Shown piece by piece: positions 10,552 through 19,737 of a stretch of 64,000 nt of DNA; within the stretch, counting starts at the first letter, position 1, and every line of letters starts with the position of its first letter. The stretch lies in the NCBI GenBank assembly GCA_964430565.1, contig CAYSFD010000020.1:62001-126000 (forward strand), given 5' to 3'. A program made the position numbers and the translations under genes. The notes below the pieces were generated by a model, which did not search any database, was not told the DNA's origin, and was given only the letters and a program-made list of their open reading frames with translations. The DNA comes from VBDM01 sp964430565 (GTDB lineage: Bacteria > Pseudomonadota > Gammaproteobacteria > Burkholderiales > SG8-39).

Positions 10552-10913
10552 TCCTGGTCGACACGTCCGTGTGGGTCGACCATCTGCGCGAAGGCGCGAC
10601 GGAGCTCGCCGCCGCGCTGGAGCAGGGTGGGGTGCTCATGCATCCATTCGTCCGGGGGGAACTCGCCTGCGGCAATTTGAAGAATCGCCGCGAAGTACTC
10701 CGGCTCCTGAGCGAACTGCCCGGCGCGCCAGTGGCCACGGATGCCGAGGCGCTGGATTTTATCGAGCGGCGCGCCGTCATGGGCCGGGGCATCGGCTACA
10801 TCGACGTTCATCTGCTCGCTTCGGTGGTCCTGGCCGGGTCTGCGCGGCTGTGGACGCGGGACCGGCGCCTCGCCGCAGTGGCCGAAGATCTGAAGCTGGC
10901 CTACGCGGAATAA
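10548..10913 (+). CDS. vapC: VapC-type PIN-domain toxin
   Basis: Toxin of 121 aa overlapping vapB by ATGA. MILVDTSVWVDHLREG holds the first catalytic Asp, FVRGELACGNL the Glu, and IDVHLLASVVL plus LWTRDRRLAAVAEDL the C-terminal acidic residues of the PIN nuclease. Characterised VapC enzymes cleave tRNAs or rRNA; the target here is unknown. This is the second TA pair within 1.4 kb. Confidence 0.94.
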   Translation: MILVDTSVWVDHLREGATELAAALEQGGVLMHPFVRGELACGNLKNRREVLRLLSELPGAPVATDAEALDFIERRAVMGRGIGYIDVHLLASVVLAGSARLWTRDRRLAAVAEDLKLAYAE

Positions 10914-10976
10914 GCATGAGCGAGGTGGCCTTATGCGATCTCTGTGGCGCAACGAGCGTGATTCGAGGGGCGCGCG

Positions 10977-11984
10977 ATGACGCCTGAACCGCTGCGCGTC
11001 GCCTGCATCGGCATGGGCTGGTGGTCGGACATCCTAGCCGATGCGATCCAACGCTCCGGCAAACTGAAAATCGTCGCTTGCTATACGCGCTCGGAGGAAA
11101 AGCGCCGCTCGTTTGCCGCGAAATACGCTTGCGCCGCCGCTCCCAGCTACGAGGCTATCCTGAAGGACCGCGCGATCGAAGCGGTGATCAATACCACGCC
11201 GAACGACGTGCATCTCGAAACGACGCGCGCCGCGGCCGCGGCCGGAAAGCACGTGTTTCTGGACAAGCCGATCGCCAATACCGTCTCCGAGGGGCGCGCC
11301 ATTGCCGAAGTCTGCCGCAAGGCCGGGGTCGTGCTCGCCCTGGGATACCAGCGGCGCAGAGAAAGCCAGTTCCGCTGGATCCGGCGCCAGATCGACGAGG
11401 GAGCGTTCGGCAAGCTGGTCAATGCCGAGGCGAACATCAGCCGCGACCGCCTCGGCAAGGTCGATCTGAACTCCTGGCGCTACACGGCCGCCGGCATGCC
11501 GGGCGGGGTGATGCTGCAGATCGGCATTCACTACAGCGACGTGCTTGAATATCTCCTGGGGCCGATCAAGGCGGTGAACGGCAGGTTCGCGCAACTCGTG
11601 CTCCCCGGCGACAATCCTGATGTCGCGAGTCTCGTACTGGAGCATGAGAGCGGCGCGCTCTCGACGCTCAACGCGAGCTACGCCTCCGCGTCCGAGTACT
11701 ACCTGATGAATATCTACGGTAAGGACGCCAGCGCGTATTACGATATGCACCAGGGCCTGCGTATCCTGAGGCGGGGAAGCGACAGTTCGAGCCCGGTTCC
11801 TTTCGAGAAAAACGACACTTTCGTCGAGGAGCTCGAGGAGTTCGCGAAGGCGGTGCGCGGTGAAGGCAGGCCCGAGATGGACGGGGGGCGCGCCACCGCA
11901 TCGCTCGCGGTGATCCGCGCCGGAATAGTGTCGGCGCGCGAAGGTCGCCGTGTCGAGGTTACGGAGATCCTGGCCAACGATTGA
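10977..11984 (+). CDS. Gfo/Idh/MocA family oxidoreductase
   Basis: NAD(P)-dependent dehydrogenase of 335 aa. The N-terminal Rossmann fold begins CIGMGWWSDILADAI (GxGxW variant of GxGxxG). The family EKP motif appears as LDKPIANTVSEGRAIAEVC near residue 100, and the C-terminal alpha/beta domain contains MPGGVMLQIGIHYSDVLEYLLG with the catalytic-region His. Such enzymes oxidise sugars, inositols or sugar acids. The Bug receptor gene starts 12 bases after the stop, suggesting one operon for uptake and oxidation of a carboxylated substrate. Confidence 0.9.
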   Translation: MTPEPLRVACIGMGWWSDILADAIQRSGKLKIVACYTRSEEKRRSFAAKYACAAAPSYEAILKDRAIEAVINTTPNDVHLETTRAAAAAGKHVFLDKPIANTVSEGRAIAEVCRKAGVVLALGYQRRRESQFRWIRRQIDEGAFGKLVNAEANISRDRLGKVDLNSWRYTAAGMPGGVMLQIGIHYSDVLEYLLGPIKAVNGRFAQLVLPGDNPDVASLVLEHESGALSTLNASYASASEYYLMNIYGKDASAYYDMHQGLRILRRGSDSSSPVPFEKNDTFVEELEEFAKAVRGEGRPEMDGGRATASLAVIRAGIVSAREGRRVEVTEILAND

Positions 11985-11996
11985 CAGGAGGAGTTC

Positions 11997-12956
11997 ATGA
12001 GAGCATGGGTGAAGATGCAGGCGGCTTGCGGGGCGGCTATTCTGGCCGCGACGGTCCAGGCGCAAGAGCCGCCATTTCCGCAAAAAGGCGCGATCGAGAT
12101 CACGGTGCTCTTTCCGGCTGGCTCTTCGGCCGACGTGACCGCGCGGCTGCTCGCCGACGGCATGTCCAGGCAGCTCGGAGCCAAAGTGCTCATAGTCAAT
12201 CGCCCAGGAGCCGGCGGTGCGATCGGCTACCGATACGTCGCAGGGCAGAAACCGGACGGTTATTCGGTCGTGTGGAATTCCAACTCGGTCTCCACCACCT
12301 ACCACTCAGGAATGATGACGCTCGACTATCGCGCCTTCGACCCTGTGGCTCGGGTGTTGGTCGAGTCGCCGGTGATCGCGGTAAAGAGCGACTCGAAGTG
12401 GAAATCGCTCGGTGAGCTCGTCGCCTCTGCGAAGTCTCAGTCCAAACAGATCACGGTCGGGAATTCCGGAATCGGCAGCCACACCCATATTTCCGCGGTC
12501 GCCTTGTTCAAGGCTGCCGGGGTCGAAGTGGTGGACGTGCCCTTCGGCGCCGCTCAGGTCGTGCCGAGCCTGCTGGGCGGGCAGGTGGATGTTGTCGTGC
12601 AGTTGCCCGCGGCGCTGTCTGGCTACGTGAAATCGGGCCAGGTACGCCTGCTCGCCGCGCTCACTTCCGGCCGCGATCCGGCTCTCCCCGGCGTACCGAC
12701 TGCGCGCGAGCAGGGCTTCGGTGTTTCGCTGGAAGCCTGGCGCGGCATTGCCGTGCCCAGCGGCACGCCCAAGCCCGCTATCGCGATCCTCGAGGCGGCG
12801 ATCCGCAAGACGGCGGAGAGTTCCGACTTCGTTCAAGCGAGCGAGCGGCTCGGCGTGCGCCCCGCCTTCATGCCCGCGGATGAATTCGGCGCGCTGATCG
12901 CCAAGGAAGATGTGGAACTCGCCCGCATCATGCAGCTCATCGGTCTAAAGAAGTAA
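11997..12956 (+). CDS. Bug-family (TTT) periplasmic substrate-binding protein
   Basis: Protein of 319 aa with a signal peptide (residues 1-22, ending VQAQ). Bug hallmarks: ITVLFPAGSSADVTARLLADGM, VNRPGAGGAIGYRYVAGQKPDGY, and VPTAREQGFGVSLEAWRGIAVP near the C-terminus. A strong AGGAGGAG precedes the ATG. Bug proteins bind carboxylated ligands for TctAB permeases, but no permease is adjacent. The oxidoreductase 12 bases upstream may act on the imported compound. Confidence 0.92.
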   Translation: MRAWVKMQAACGAAILAATVQAQEPPFPQKGAIEITVLFPAGSSADVTARLLADGMSRQLGAKVLIVNRPGAGGAIGYRYVAGQKPDGYSVVWNSNSVSTTYHSGMMTLDYRAFDPVARVLVESPVIAVKSDSKWKSLGELVASAKSQSKQITVGNSGIGSHTHISAVALFKAAGVEVVDVPFGAAQVVPSLLGGQVDVVVQLPAALSGYVKSGQVRLLAALTSGRDPALPGVPTAREQGFGVSLEAWRGIAVPSGTPKPAIAILEAAIRKTAESSDFVQASERLGVRPAFMPADEFGALIAKEDVELARIMQLIGLKK

Positions 12957-13004
12957 GCCTGGTCCGATTTCGGTCGATGCGATCCTGAGGCCGATCGACT
13001 CGAC

Positions 13005-13610
13005 TTAACGCCTCATCGGCAGCGATCCGGCTTCAACGCGGACCCCGCTTGCCCGCCGCACCAAGTCTCGCCAGAGTCTGGAGGTGTCCTTCAGGAAGAC
13101 GGTGTCGGCCTCGGCATCGACGACTAGCCAGTCGCCGCGGTCGAGTTCCCCTCGCAGTTGTCCCGGCGCCCATCCGGAGTATCCCGCAAAGAAGCGGATT
13201 TTCTCCGGAGGACTGCCGAGCAGCTGGTCGATCGTATTCGGATGCAGCGCGAGGTACAGTCCCGGGAGCATCGCCACCGCTTCGCCGGGAAGCTTGTCGG
13301 CGCGGAATACCGCGAACAAGCCCTGCAGCTCCACCGGCCCGCCGAAAAATATTGGATCGGTGAAAGACTTGAAACGCTCGCTCGGCAGAAGCTCGGCAAG
13401 CGAGCGATCGGTGGGGCGGTTGACGATTACGCCCGTTACCTGCGCGCGTTCGTTCTCGGTGACGAGCACCACGGTTTCCCGGAAATTCGGGTCGAGCATT
13501 CCCGGTCTTGCGACGAGGAAAAACGTCCCAGAAGGAGTCTGCGCGCACACGCCGGCCGCGATAGCCCAGACGGGAAGCGCGAGAAGCATCGCGCGCCACG
13601 ACAGCTTCAT
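13005..13610 (-). CDS. Exported YqgE/AlgH (DUF179) family protein, second of a tandem pair
   Basis: DUF179 protein of 201 aa from the ATG at 13610. Family segments: GTFFLVARPGMLDPNFRETVVLV, VTGVIVNRPTDRSLAELLP, DPIFFGGPVELQGLFAVF and GYSGWAPGQLRGELDRGDWLVV. Unlike the cytosolic YqgE proteins it begins MKLSWRAMLLALPVWAIAAG, a clear signal peptide or N-terminal anchor ending VCAQ. It follows the paralogue by 16 bases on the same strand. DUF179 has no established biochemical activity. Confidence 0.88.
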   Translation of the reverse strand: MKLSWRAMLLALPVWAIAAGVCAQTPSGTFFLVARPGMLDPNFRETVVLVTENERAQVTGVIVNRPTDRSLAELLPSERFKSFTDPIFFGGPVELQGLFAVFRADKLPGEAVAMLPGLYLALHPNTIDQLLGSPPEKIRFFAGYSGWAPGQLRGELDRGDWLVVDAEADTVFLKDTSRLWRDLVRRASGVRVEAGSLPMRR

Positions 13611-13626
13611 CGCGGCCGCCCCAGCG

Positions 13627-14277
13627 CTAGTCAGGATAAGCGGCGAGGGGGCCCAGGCGCTCGCTCGTCCAGGCGGTAACCGCACGAGCGCGCAGCATCA
13701 GTTCCTCCCAGAGTCTTGCCGGGTCTTTGCGGAAGACGAGTTCGGGGTCGGCTTCGAGCAGGTACCACAAGCCGCGGTCGATCTCCAAGCGCAGTTCCCC
13801 GGGCCGCCAAGCCACGTAGCCCACGTAGTAGCGAGCCTCGTTGGGCTTCTGCTCGATGATGCGATCGACCACGGAACCCTGAGTTGCGAGGAACAGCTCT
13901 TTCATGATCCGGATCGATCCGGGGCCGGGCGTTTGGCCTGCGTGGACCACCGCGAAAATCGCCTGGCGCAGCATCGGCCCGCCGAAATACACCGGATCGC
14001 GTACGAGCTTGGACGGGGCGTGCCCGGGGAAAAGGCTCGAAAGCAAGCGTCCAGTGGGGCGATTGATGATGACGCCGACGTGCCGGTTGTTATCTGTCGG
14101 TACTGCAAGCAGCACGGCTCCCCGGTATTCAGCGTCGATCAGGCGCGGTGTCGCGACCAGGGTCACGGCGCCGGTCAGATCGCCTGTCTGGGCGTAGGCT
14201 TGCGGAACCGTAAGCCATCCGAATCCGAATGCGAGCAGTGCGGCGATACGGCGCATCGATTTCCCGGGACTGTTCAT
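13627..14277 (-). CDS. Exported YqgE/AlgH (DUF179) family protein, first of a tandem pair
   Basis: DUF179 protein of 216 aa. Family segments: GAVTLVATPRLIDAEYRGAV, VGVIINRPTGRLLSSLFPG, DPVYFGGPMLRQAIFAVVHAG and YVGYVAWRPGELRLEIDRGLW. The N-terminus MRRIAALLAFGFGWLTVPQAYAQ is a Sec signal peptide; starts at 14277 or 14256 are both possible. The downstream paralogue shares the layout, including a C-terminal LW-E/RDL region. Located immediately downstream of the glycosylase gene, overlapping its end by 4 bases. Confidence 0.88.
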   Translation of the reverse strand: MNSPGKSMRRIAALLAFGFGWLTVPQAYAQTGDLTGAVTLVATPRLIDAEYRGAVLLAVPTDNNRHVGVIINRPTGRLLSSLFPGHAPSKLVRDPVYFGGPMLRQAIFAVVHAGQTPGPGSIRIMKELFLATQGSVVDRIIEQKPNEARYYVGYVAWRPGELRLEIDRGLWYLLEADPELVFRKDPARLWEELMLRARAVTAWTSERLGPLAAYPD

Positions 14278-14903
14278 TTTCTTGAGAGTTTAGCCGAAGA
14301 ACGCAAGCTTGGGCGCATTTGCAGCTGCGCGCGGCGAAAACAACTTGTCAGATGATCGTTGACCATGCCGACCGCCTGCAAGAAAGCATAGATGATGGTC
14401 GAGCCGACGAAGCGGAAGCCGCGACGTTTCAGGTCCTTGCTGATCGCGTCGGACAGGGGCGTGCACGCCGGCACCTGCTTCATGCTGCGCCGAGGGCTCT
14501 GCAGGGGACGGCCGTCCACGAAGCCCCACAGATAAGCATCGAACGAGCCGAATTCCCGGCGGACTTCGAGGAACGCCCGGGCGTTGCCGATCGCCGACTG
14601 GATTTTGAGACGGTTTCGCACGATTCCCGCGTCGGCCAGGAGCTTCTTTGCCTCGCGCGCGCCGAAGCGCGCGACCTTTGCCGGATCGAATCGGGCGAAC
14701 GCCTTGCGGTAGTTCTCACGCTTGTTGAGAATCGTCGACCAGGACAGACCGGCCTGCGCGCCTTCCAGGATCAGGAACTCGAAGAGCCGCCGGTCGTCGT
14801 GGACGGGAACCCCCCATTCCTCGTCGTGATAGCGGAGATACTGCTCGCTTCCGAGACACCATGGACAGCGATGCCTGGCGGTCGCTCTGCTCATGCGTTG
14901 CAT
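14274..14903 (-). CDS. tag: DNA-3-methyladenine glycosylase I
   Basis: Base-excision repair glycosylase of about 209 aa that removes 3-methyladenine. Motifs: RCPWCLGSEQYLRYHDEEWGVP with the N-terminal zinc-snap cysteines, LFEFLILEGAQAGLSWSTIL including the catalytic-pocket Glu, and RGFRFVGSTIIYAFLQAVGMVNDH with the C-terminal zinc ligand His. A start at 14903 or 14894 fits the family; the frame stays open upstream to 15215, but that stretch is unlike the family. The gene ends against the YqgE pair. Confidence 0.94.
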   Translation of the reverse strand: MQRMSRATARHRCPWCLGSEQYLRYHDEEWGVPVHDDRRLFEFLILEGAQAGLSWSTILNKRENYRKAFARFDPAKVARFGAREAKKLLADAGIVRNRLKIQSAIGNARAFLEVRREFGSFDAYLWGFVDGRPLQSPRRSMKQVPACTPLSDAISKDLKRRGFRFVGSTIIYAFLQAVGMVNDHLTSCFRRAQLQMRPSLRSSAKLSRK

Positions 14904-15130
14904 GATATATGATGCAGGCCGGAACGCTGGCGCCTGGATCGCGGCGAGCGGCACTCCGGAAGGGCGTGCGCTGATACGTGTCCGCGCGAAGATCTGATGG
15001 GGGAGCGTGCCGTGGACGACCTGCTCCGCTTGAGTCTCGCGGCGCGCGATGAAAACGGCGGCCCGGGGATGCTGCTTGGGGAGATCGAGCGCGTCTGCGC
15101 GGTGGCAGCCGGCGCAGGCTGAACGTCCCT

Positions 15131-15610
15131 TTAGTATTTCACCTTGATCTTGTCCAATTCCTCTCGAGTGATGCCGGGAACATCGCCCCTCGCGTTCCAT
15201 CTTTTCAGGGTCCAAGCGTCCTTACCGACCCATTCCTTGAAGGCGTTCAGATTCCTTTGACGTTCTTCCTCGTTCGCGCCGAGGTACTGATACATGTTGC
15301 CTGGTTTGCCGCCTTTCACGCTCTTACCGTCATCGAGCCTCCGCATCAACGCGCCCGTGTCGGGCCAACCGACATAGAAAATAAGGTCGGCATAGGTGTC
15401 CATTCGCGGGCCCTTCATCTCCGCGGTGTACTTGGCGGCAGCGACTTCGAAGTCGCCCAGGTAGGGCGAATTCGGGCCATGGCATAGCGAGCATTTCTCT
15501 AGCCAGAGCGCGCGGATGTTTTTCCGGTAAGTCACTTCCTGCGCGAGCGAAATATCACAGACGCCCACCGTGAGCCATATCGCAAGAGCAATTTTCGCGA
15601 TTTTCAACAT
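15131..15610 (-). CDS. Periplasmic c-type cytochrome
   Basis: Protein of 159 aa with a signal peptide (residues 1-23, ending SLAQ). A single CSLCHG heme-binding motif lies near residue 40, with candidate Met ligands further on (PGNMYQYLG). The end, WNARGDVPGITREELDKIKVKY, resembles a recurrent betaproteobacterial cytochrome c family. The redox partner is not identifiable from the neighbours. RBS AGAAGG precedes the ATG. Confidence 0.85.
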   Translation of the reverse strand: MLKIAKIALAIWLTVGVCDISLAQEVTYRKNIRALWLEKCSLCHGPNSPYLGDFEVAAAKYTAEMKGPRMDTYADLIFYVGWPDTGALMRRLDDGKSVKGGKPGNMYQYLGANEEERQRNLNAFKEWVGKDAWTLKRWNARGDVPGITREELDKIKVKY

Positions 15611-15679
15611 TTGCCTTCTCCTTTTCCGACTCAGCCGGCCGATTCGTTAAGGCAGAATCGCCCTACCGTGTGCCATGGA

Positions 15680-16472
15680 CTACCGTTGCATAGGGATGCT
15701 CAAGATCGCCTTGACGACTCGATCGTCCGAGGCGTCGGTCAGGCCACGGCCGATGCCGAAGTTCACGCCGAAGCCTTTGCGCTCGAAATCGGCGGCGAGA
15801 TAGAAAACGTGGTCCTGCTGTGACGAGCTCGCTATATCGTTAATCGGGCCGAACCCGGAGTAAGTCTCGATCCCGAGCGACCATTCGTCGTTTAACCCGC
15901 GCGCGATCTTGAAGTTGAGAGTGAAGTCCGGTGTCGCCGATTTGTTGGGCCCGGAGAGGGCCCAACCCAGGATCGGGTTGACTGCAAACAACCACGGGCC
16001 GTCGCGGTAGCCCAGAATCCCGCGCAGCTCGCTCGCGTAACGGTCTTCCGATTACGCGAGTCGGGACGTAGCCCACCTCCAAGTTGGCGCCGTAAAAAAA
16101 AGGCTTTGTGGTTTCAACCGCGGCCAGGTACTTGAGGCGCCCACGCGCCCCGTCCAGGTACGCGTTACCCCCGGGCGCAACTTCGGTGGGCAGGTAGAGG
16201 CCCACATCCCAGTTGGGTCGGAGCCCGATCGAAAACTCCGGTGTTGCGCGAAACACGTGGTTCGGTGGGATCTCCCCCGGGTAATCGGGCGTCTCCCTGC
16301 CCTTCGGGACGTAGTTGAGATGCAGCTCGATCCCGAATTCGCCCGGCGCCCTGATGTCGTCGAGATAGACCTGGATCTCGTCGGGTGCGGCGAGGGCCGG
16401 CGGACAGACAACTGCGCCAAGGCACAGAGCAAGGACGCCGGCTCCCACGAAATCACGCAGCCGATAGCCCAT
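15680..16472 (-). pseudogene. Outer-membrane beta-barrel-like exported protein, frameshifted
   Basis: Two overlapping open frames together make one protein. The first (from 16472) has a signal peptide ending ALAAPDE and reads IQVYLDDIRAPGEFGIELHLNYVPKG up to EVGYVPTRV. The second continues as SEDRYASELRGILGYRDGPW and ends VVKAILSIPMQR (stop at 15680). One extra base around 16051-16053 breaks the frame; removing it restores a colinear protein of about 263 aa. Alternating polar/apolar strands suggest an outer-membrane barrel. It could be a genuine pseudogene or a sequencing/assembly error. Confidence 0.72.
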
Positions 16473-16723
16473 ATCCGCTCGCTGTGCGGATCGGTGGTCA
16501 CTGTTGTATGGCCTCATGCTTTGTTTCTACTTCTTCGGCAACGACCGACACTTGATTTGGGTCAAAGGAAACCAGGATCAATTGCGATTTCATCAGCTGT
16601 CGAATATCGCCGGACTTCTTCCGGCGTTGCTGGAGAGAACTAGCGCTGTCGCAGGGGACGAGTCGATCGCGCTCGGGTGCCTTGGAAGTGAATTCCTCCG
16701 CCGCACGCGTAGCGCGCCCGAAG

Positions 16724-17737
16724 CTAACTATCGAACTTGATGTACTTCACCATCTCCTTCTGCACCTCCGGCGGCTGCTGCAGCAGCGCGGCGAACAGCC
16801 TCGCCACCTCTTCGGCGGAGATAAGGCTCATTCCGATTTTGGCTTTCTGAGCGTCGGCGAGCAGTTCCTTGTCCTGCAGCGCTTTTGCAAAAGCATCTCT
16901 GAGCACTTTCACCCGATCCGCCGGCGTTCCTGGCGGGGCGGCGAAGCCCCGCCCGATCGTCAGAGGTGCGGCGCGAATTCCCATGATCGACTTGCCGAGC
17001 GCGCTCGTAGCGAGGTCCTCATCGACGGGCAGTTTCTCGAAGCCGGCAATGGCGACCCGGCCGCGCACCAGCGGGCGCACGGCGCCGCGATCGGCCGCCA
17101 GCTTGATGGTGGTCGCCAGGGCCGCCCAGATATCGACCTCCTTGCGCTCCACGGCGAGGAGAATGTCGGAGTTGGCGGGATAGCCGGACACGAGCCTGAA
17201 CTTCGCCCCGGCGAACTCTTTCAGCAGCAGCGGGAAGTCGTGCGCGTTCGACCCCGGGCCGGTGGTTCCGACGACCAGCTCCTTGTCGGCTTTCTTCAGC
17301 TCATCCCAGGTCTGGTAAGGCAGGTCGGGGCGGATCGAAAGCGCCACCCCATCGGCGCCCGATGAGCCCAGCCACTCGAACTTGCGCAGATCGAAGCGCG
17401 CCGCATCCACTTTGGTGAGCTGCGCGATGCCCACCGACGGATTGACGGCCAGCAGCGTCAAGCCGTCGGGCCTGGCCACGTTGAAGACATGATTGGTGGC
17501 GACCAGGTGCCCGGCTCCGGGCATGTTCTGGACGATCACCGTCGGGTTGCCCGCAATGTGTTTGCCGAGATGGCGGGACACGATTCGGGACGCGATCTCG
17601 AGGCTGCCGCTCTTTGCCCCGATCACGACCGTGATCGTCTTGCCCTCGTAGTAGGGCGCCTGCGCCCAGGCGGGAGCGAGCAATAGCGAAGTTGCCGCCA
17701 TGCCGGCCAGGACACCGAAGATCCATTTGCGTTTCAT
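16724..17737 (-). CDS. TctC/Bug substrate-binding protein of a TTT transporter
   Basis: Periplasmic receptor of 337 aa, third gene of a tctA-tctB-tctC unit. Signal peptide: residues 1-25, ending PAWAQ. The fold is Bug-like (TITVVIGAKSGSLEIASRIVSRHL, VQNMPGAGHLVATNHVFNVARPDG) but the usual GGSAD and PTxxE segments are diverged, so it may belong to a distinct receptor subclass. Start at 17737 is preceded by GGAGAAAGG. The companion permease genes lie directly upstream on the same strand, so here, unlike the other Bug genes, the transporter is complete. Confidence 0.88.
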   Translation of the reverse strand: MKRKWIFGVLAGMAATSLLLAPAWAQAPYYEGKTITVVIGAKSGSLEIASRIVSRHLGKHIAGNPTVIVQNMPGAGHLVATNHVFNVARPDGLTLLAVNPSVGIAQLTKVDAARFDLRKFEWLGSSGADGVALSIRPDLPYQTWDELKKADKELVVGTTGPGSNAHDFPLLLKEFAGAKFRLVSGYPANSDILLAVERKEVDIWAALATTIKLAADRGAVRPLVRGRVAIAGFEKLPVDEDLATSALGKSIMGIRAAPLTIGRGFAAPPGTPADRVKVLRDAFAKALQDKELLADAQKAKIGMSLISAEEVARLFAALLQQPPEVQKEMVKYIKFDS

Positions 17738-17753
17738 CGCCTTTCTCCTTGAT

Positions 17754-18233
17754 TTATAGACCGAGCCAGGTTTGGATAACACCCGCGCCGAACGGGAAAC
17801 GAAGCAGCCGTTCGAACAGGCCGTAGAAGAATCCCCATGCTACCGCAGTCAGGGCGAGCGAGCGCCACCAACCGGCTGCGCTCTGCAGCATGAGATAGCA
17901 GAACATGAAAAGCGGGACGGCCAAGGGAAAACCTATCAAGAACACCAGCGCGATGAAGGCAACCATCCACGCGAAGCTAAGAAGGGTCCGTCGGCGGGCG
18001 ATCGTTTCGGGGACCTCGGTCGAGGGCGCGAGGTCCATAGGGGGGCCGTCGGCCGGCCCGGCCTTGCCGCGCAGGTCGAGCAGGAGCTGTACGAGCGCGA
18101 GCACGAGGAGCGGAATTGCCGTGACCAGAGGAAAGAGCTGGGTCTTGAACGGCCAGGACCACGCCGATGCGATCGCGAAAGCCGCGAGGATAGCAAGGAA
18201 GAAACTGAAGATGGAAGGCGCGCTAATCCGCAT
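17754..18233 (-). CDS. tctB: TctB-family small membrane subunit of a TTT transporter
   Basis: Protein of 159 aa with four predicted membrane helices: residues about 7-24, 28-48, 82-105 and 112-140, with a polar loop between helices 2 and 3. This is the size and pattern of TctB. The start at 18233 overlaps the end of tctA by 11 bases. Works with TctA as the membrane part of a secondary carboxylate importer fed by the TctC receptor. Confidence 0.9.
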   Translation of the reverse strand: MRISAPSIFSFFLAILAAFAIASAWSWPFKTQLFPLVTAIPLLVLALVQLLLDLRGKAGPADGPPMDLAPSTEVPETIARRRTLLSFAWMVAFIALVFLIGFPLAVPLFMFCYLMLQSAAGWWRSLALTAVAWGFFYGLFERLLRFPFGAGVIQTWLGL

Positions 18234-19737
18234 AGACTCTCCGTGTCGTTCCCCTGCGCCGCTCCTGGATGAACGGGTACGCAATGACAAGTACGGTGAG
18301 CGCGATCAGCACGAGCACCAGCGGCTGGGTGAGCCAGGAAAAACCGTAGCGCGCCATCGAGATGAAAAGGTAGGTCTCGGCGAGCTTTCCCAGCACGAAG
18401 CCGAGCACCAGCGGCGCGCGCGGCCAGCCGAAGCGCACCATCAAATAGCCGAGCGCGCCGAACCCGAGCGTCACGAGCAGATCGGCGATGTGACTGTTCG
18501 CAGTGTAGCTCCCGATGAAGACCAGCAGCAGCACGAACGGAATGATCAGGCTGCCGCGGATCTGCGTGAGCTTCGCAAGGTGGTTCAGAAAAACGAAGCA
18601 CAGCAGCACTGCGATGACATTGGCGATCACCAGCGTCCACACCATCGAGTAGGTCACGTCGAGGTGCTTGGTCAGCATGTCCGGGCCCGGGACGAGCCCC
18701 ATGATCATGAAGGCGCCGAGCAGGATCGCCATCGGGGCGCTGCCGGGCACGCCGAAGGCGATGGTCGGAATCAGGTCGCCTCCTTCTTTGGAGTTGTTCG
18801 CCGCTCCCGGCCCGAGCACGCCGCGGACGTCGCCCTTGCCGAAGCCCTCGCGGTCTTTCGCGTCCTTGGCGCTTTGCACCGCGTGGGCATACGCCATCCA
18901 CTGAGCGACCCCGCCTCCCGCGCCCGGCAGGATGCCGACGAAGACGCCGACCGCCGAGCAGCGCATCACGAGCCAGAAGTGGCGGAAGGTATCCTTGACG
19001 CCTTCCCAGACGCCGGCGCCGAGCTTTCCCGCCGGCTTCTCTCCGGCGATCGCAGTGCCGCGCACCGCGAGGTCGATGATCTCGGGGATGGCGAAGATCC
19101 CCACCAGGACCGGGATCAGGTCCAGTCCCTCCCAGAGATAGATCAGGCCGAAGTCGAAGCGCAGACCGCCCGACTGCCGCTCCTGCCCGATCGTGCAGAG
19201 CAGGAGGCCGAGAAGGCCCATGGCGAATCCCTTGATCTGCGCGCGCGCGCCAAGGCCGCTCAGCGACGTGATACACGCGATTCCCATGACGGAGATCATG
19301 AAGAGTTCCGGCGAGCCGAAGGTCAGAACCAGTGGCCGAACGATAGGGATGGAGACTGCGAGCGCTGCGGCTCCGATCACGGCGCCGATGAGCGAGCTCA
19401 TCAACGCCGCGCCCAGAGCGCGTCCCGCCTCGCCTCGCTTGGCCATCGGGTGCCCATCCACCACCGTCGCAGCGGAGAGCGCTTCACCTGGCACGCCGAA
19501 GAGAATCGAGGTGATGTCTCCGGTGGTGGCCGCGACCGAATGCATGCCGAGCAGGAATGCAAAGGCCTCCGCCGGCGTCATCGCGAACACGAACGGAAGC
19601 ATGAGCGCGAGCGTCGCCGCGCCGCCGATTCCCGGCAGCAGGCCGATGACGAAGCCCAGACCCATCCCAATGAGCATCAGGCTGAACGCCTTCCACTGGA
19701 GGACCAGAAGGAGGCCGCCGATCAGCGCATCAAGCAT
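18223..19737 (-). CDS. tctA: TctA-family large membrane subunit of a TTT transporter
   Basis: Polytopic protein of about 504 aa with around eleven helices. TctA signature stretches: GFVIGLLPGIGGAATLALMLPF, TTGDITSILFGVPGEALSAATVVDG and, in the second half, GILPGAGGGVAQWMAYAHA and GGDLIPTIAFGVPGSAPMAILLGAF, showing the internal repeat. Start at 19737 (MLDALIGGLLL) is preferred to 19779. Gene order tctA-tctB-tctC. Substrate unknown; citrate, tartrate or aromatic acids are possible. Confidence 0.94.
   Translation of the reverse strand: MLDALIGGLLLVLQWKAFSLMLIGMGLGFVIGLLPGIGGAATLALMLPFVFAMTPAEAFAFLLGMHSVAATTGDITSILFGVPGEALSAATVVDGHPMAKRGEAGRALGAALMSSLIGAVIGAAALAVSIPIVRPLVLTFGSPELFMISVMGIACITSLSGLGARAQIKGFAMGLLGLLLCTIGQERQSGGLRFDFGLIYLWEGLDLIPVLVGIFAIPEIIDLAVRGTAIAGEKPAGKLGAGVWEGVKDTFRHFWLVMRCSAVGVFVGILPGAGGGVAQWMAYAHAVQSAKDAKDREGFGKGDVRGVLGPGAANNSKEGGDLIPTIAFGVPGSAPMAILLGAFMIMGLVPGPDMLTKHLDVTYSMVWTLVIANVIAVLLCFVFLNHLAKLTQIRGSLIIPFVLLLVFIGSYTANSHIADLLVTLGFGALGYLMVRFGWPRAPLVLGFVLGKLAETYLFISMARYGFSWLTQPLVLVLIALTVLVIAYPFIQERRRGTTRRVYAD

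Noticed and set aside
10916..10987. 23-codon frame with a CDLC motif between vapC and the oxidoreductase gene
   Set aside because: Too short, overlaps the next gene start, and has no supporting signal.
14904..15215. Upstream extension of the tag frame with a CAGCH heme-like motif
   Set aside because: It overlaps the cytochrome c gene in another frame, has no plausible start, and does not resemble the glycosylase or a cytochrome beyond five residues; chance is the simplest explanation.
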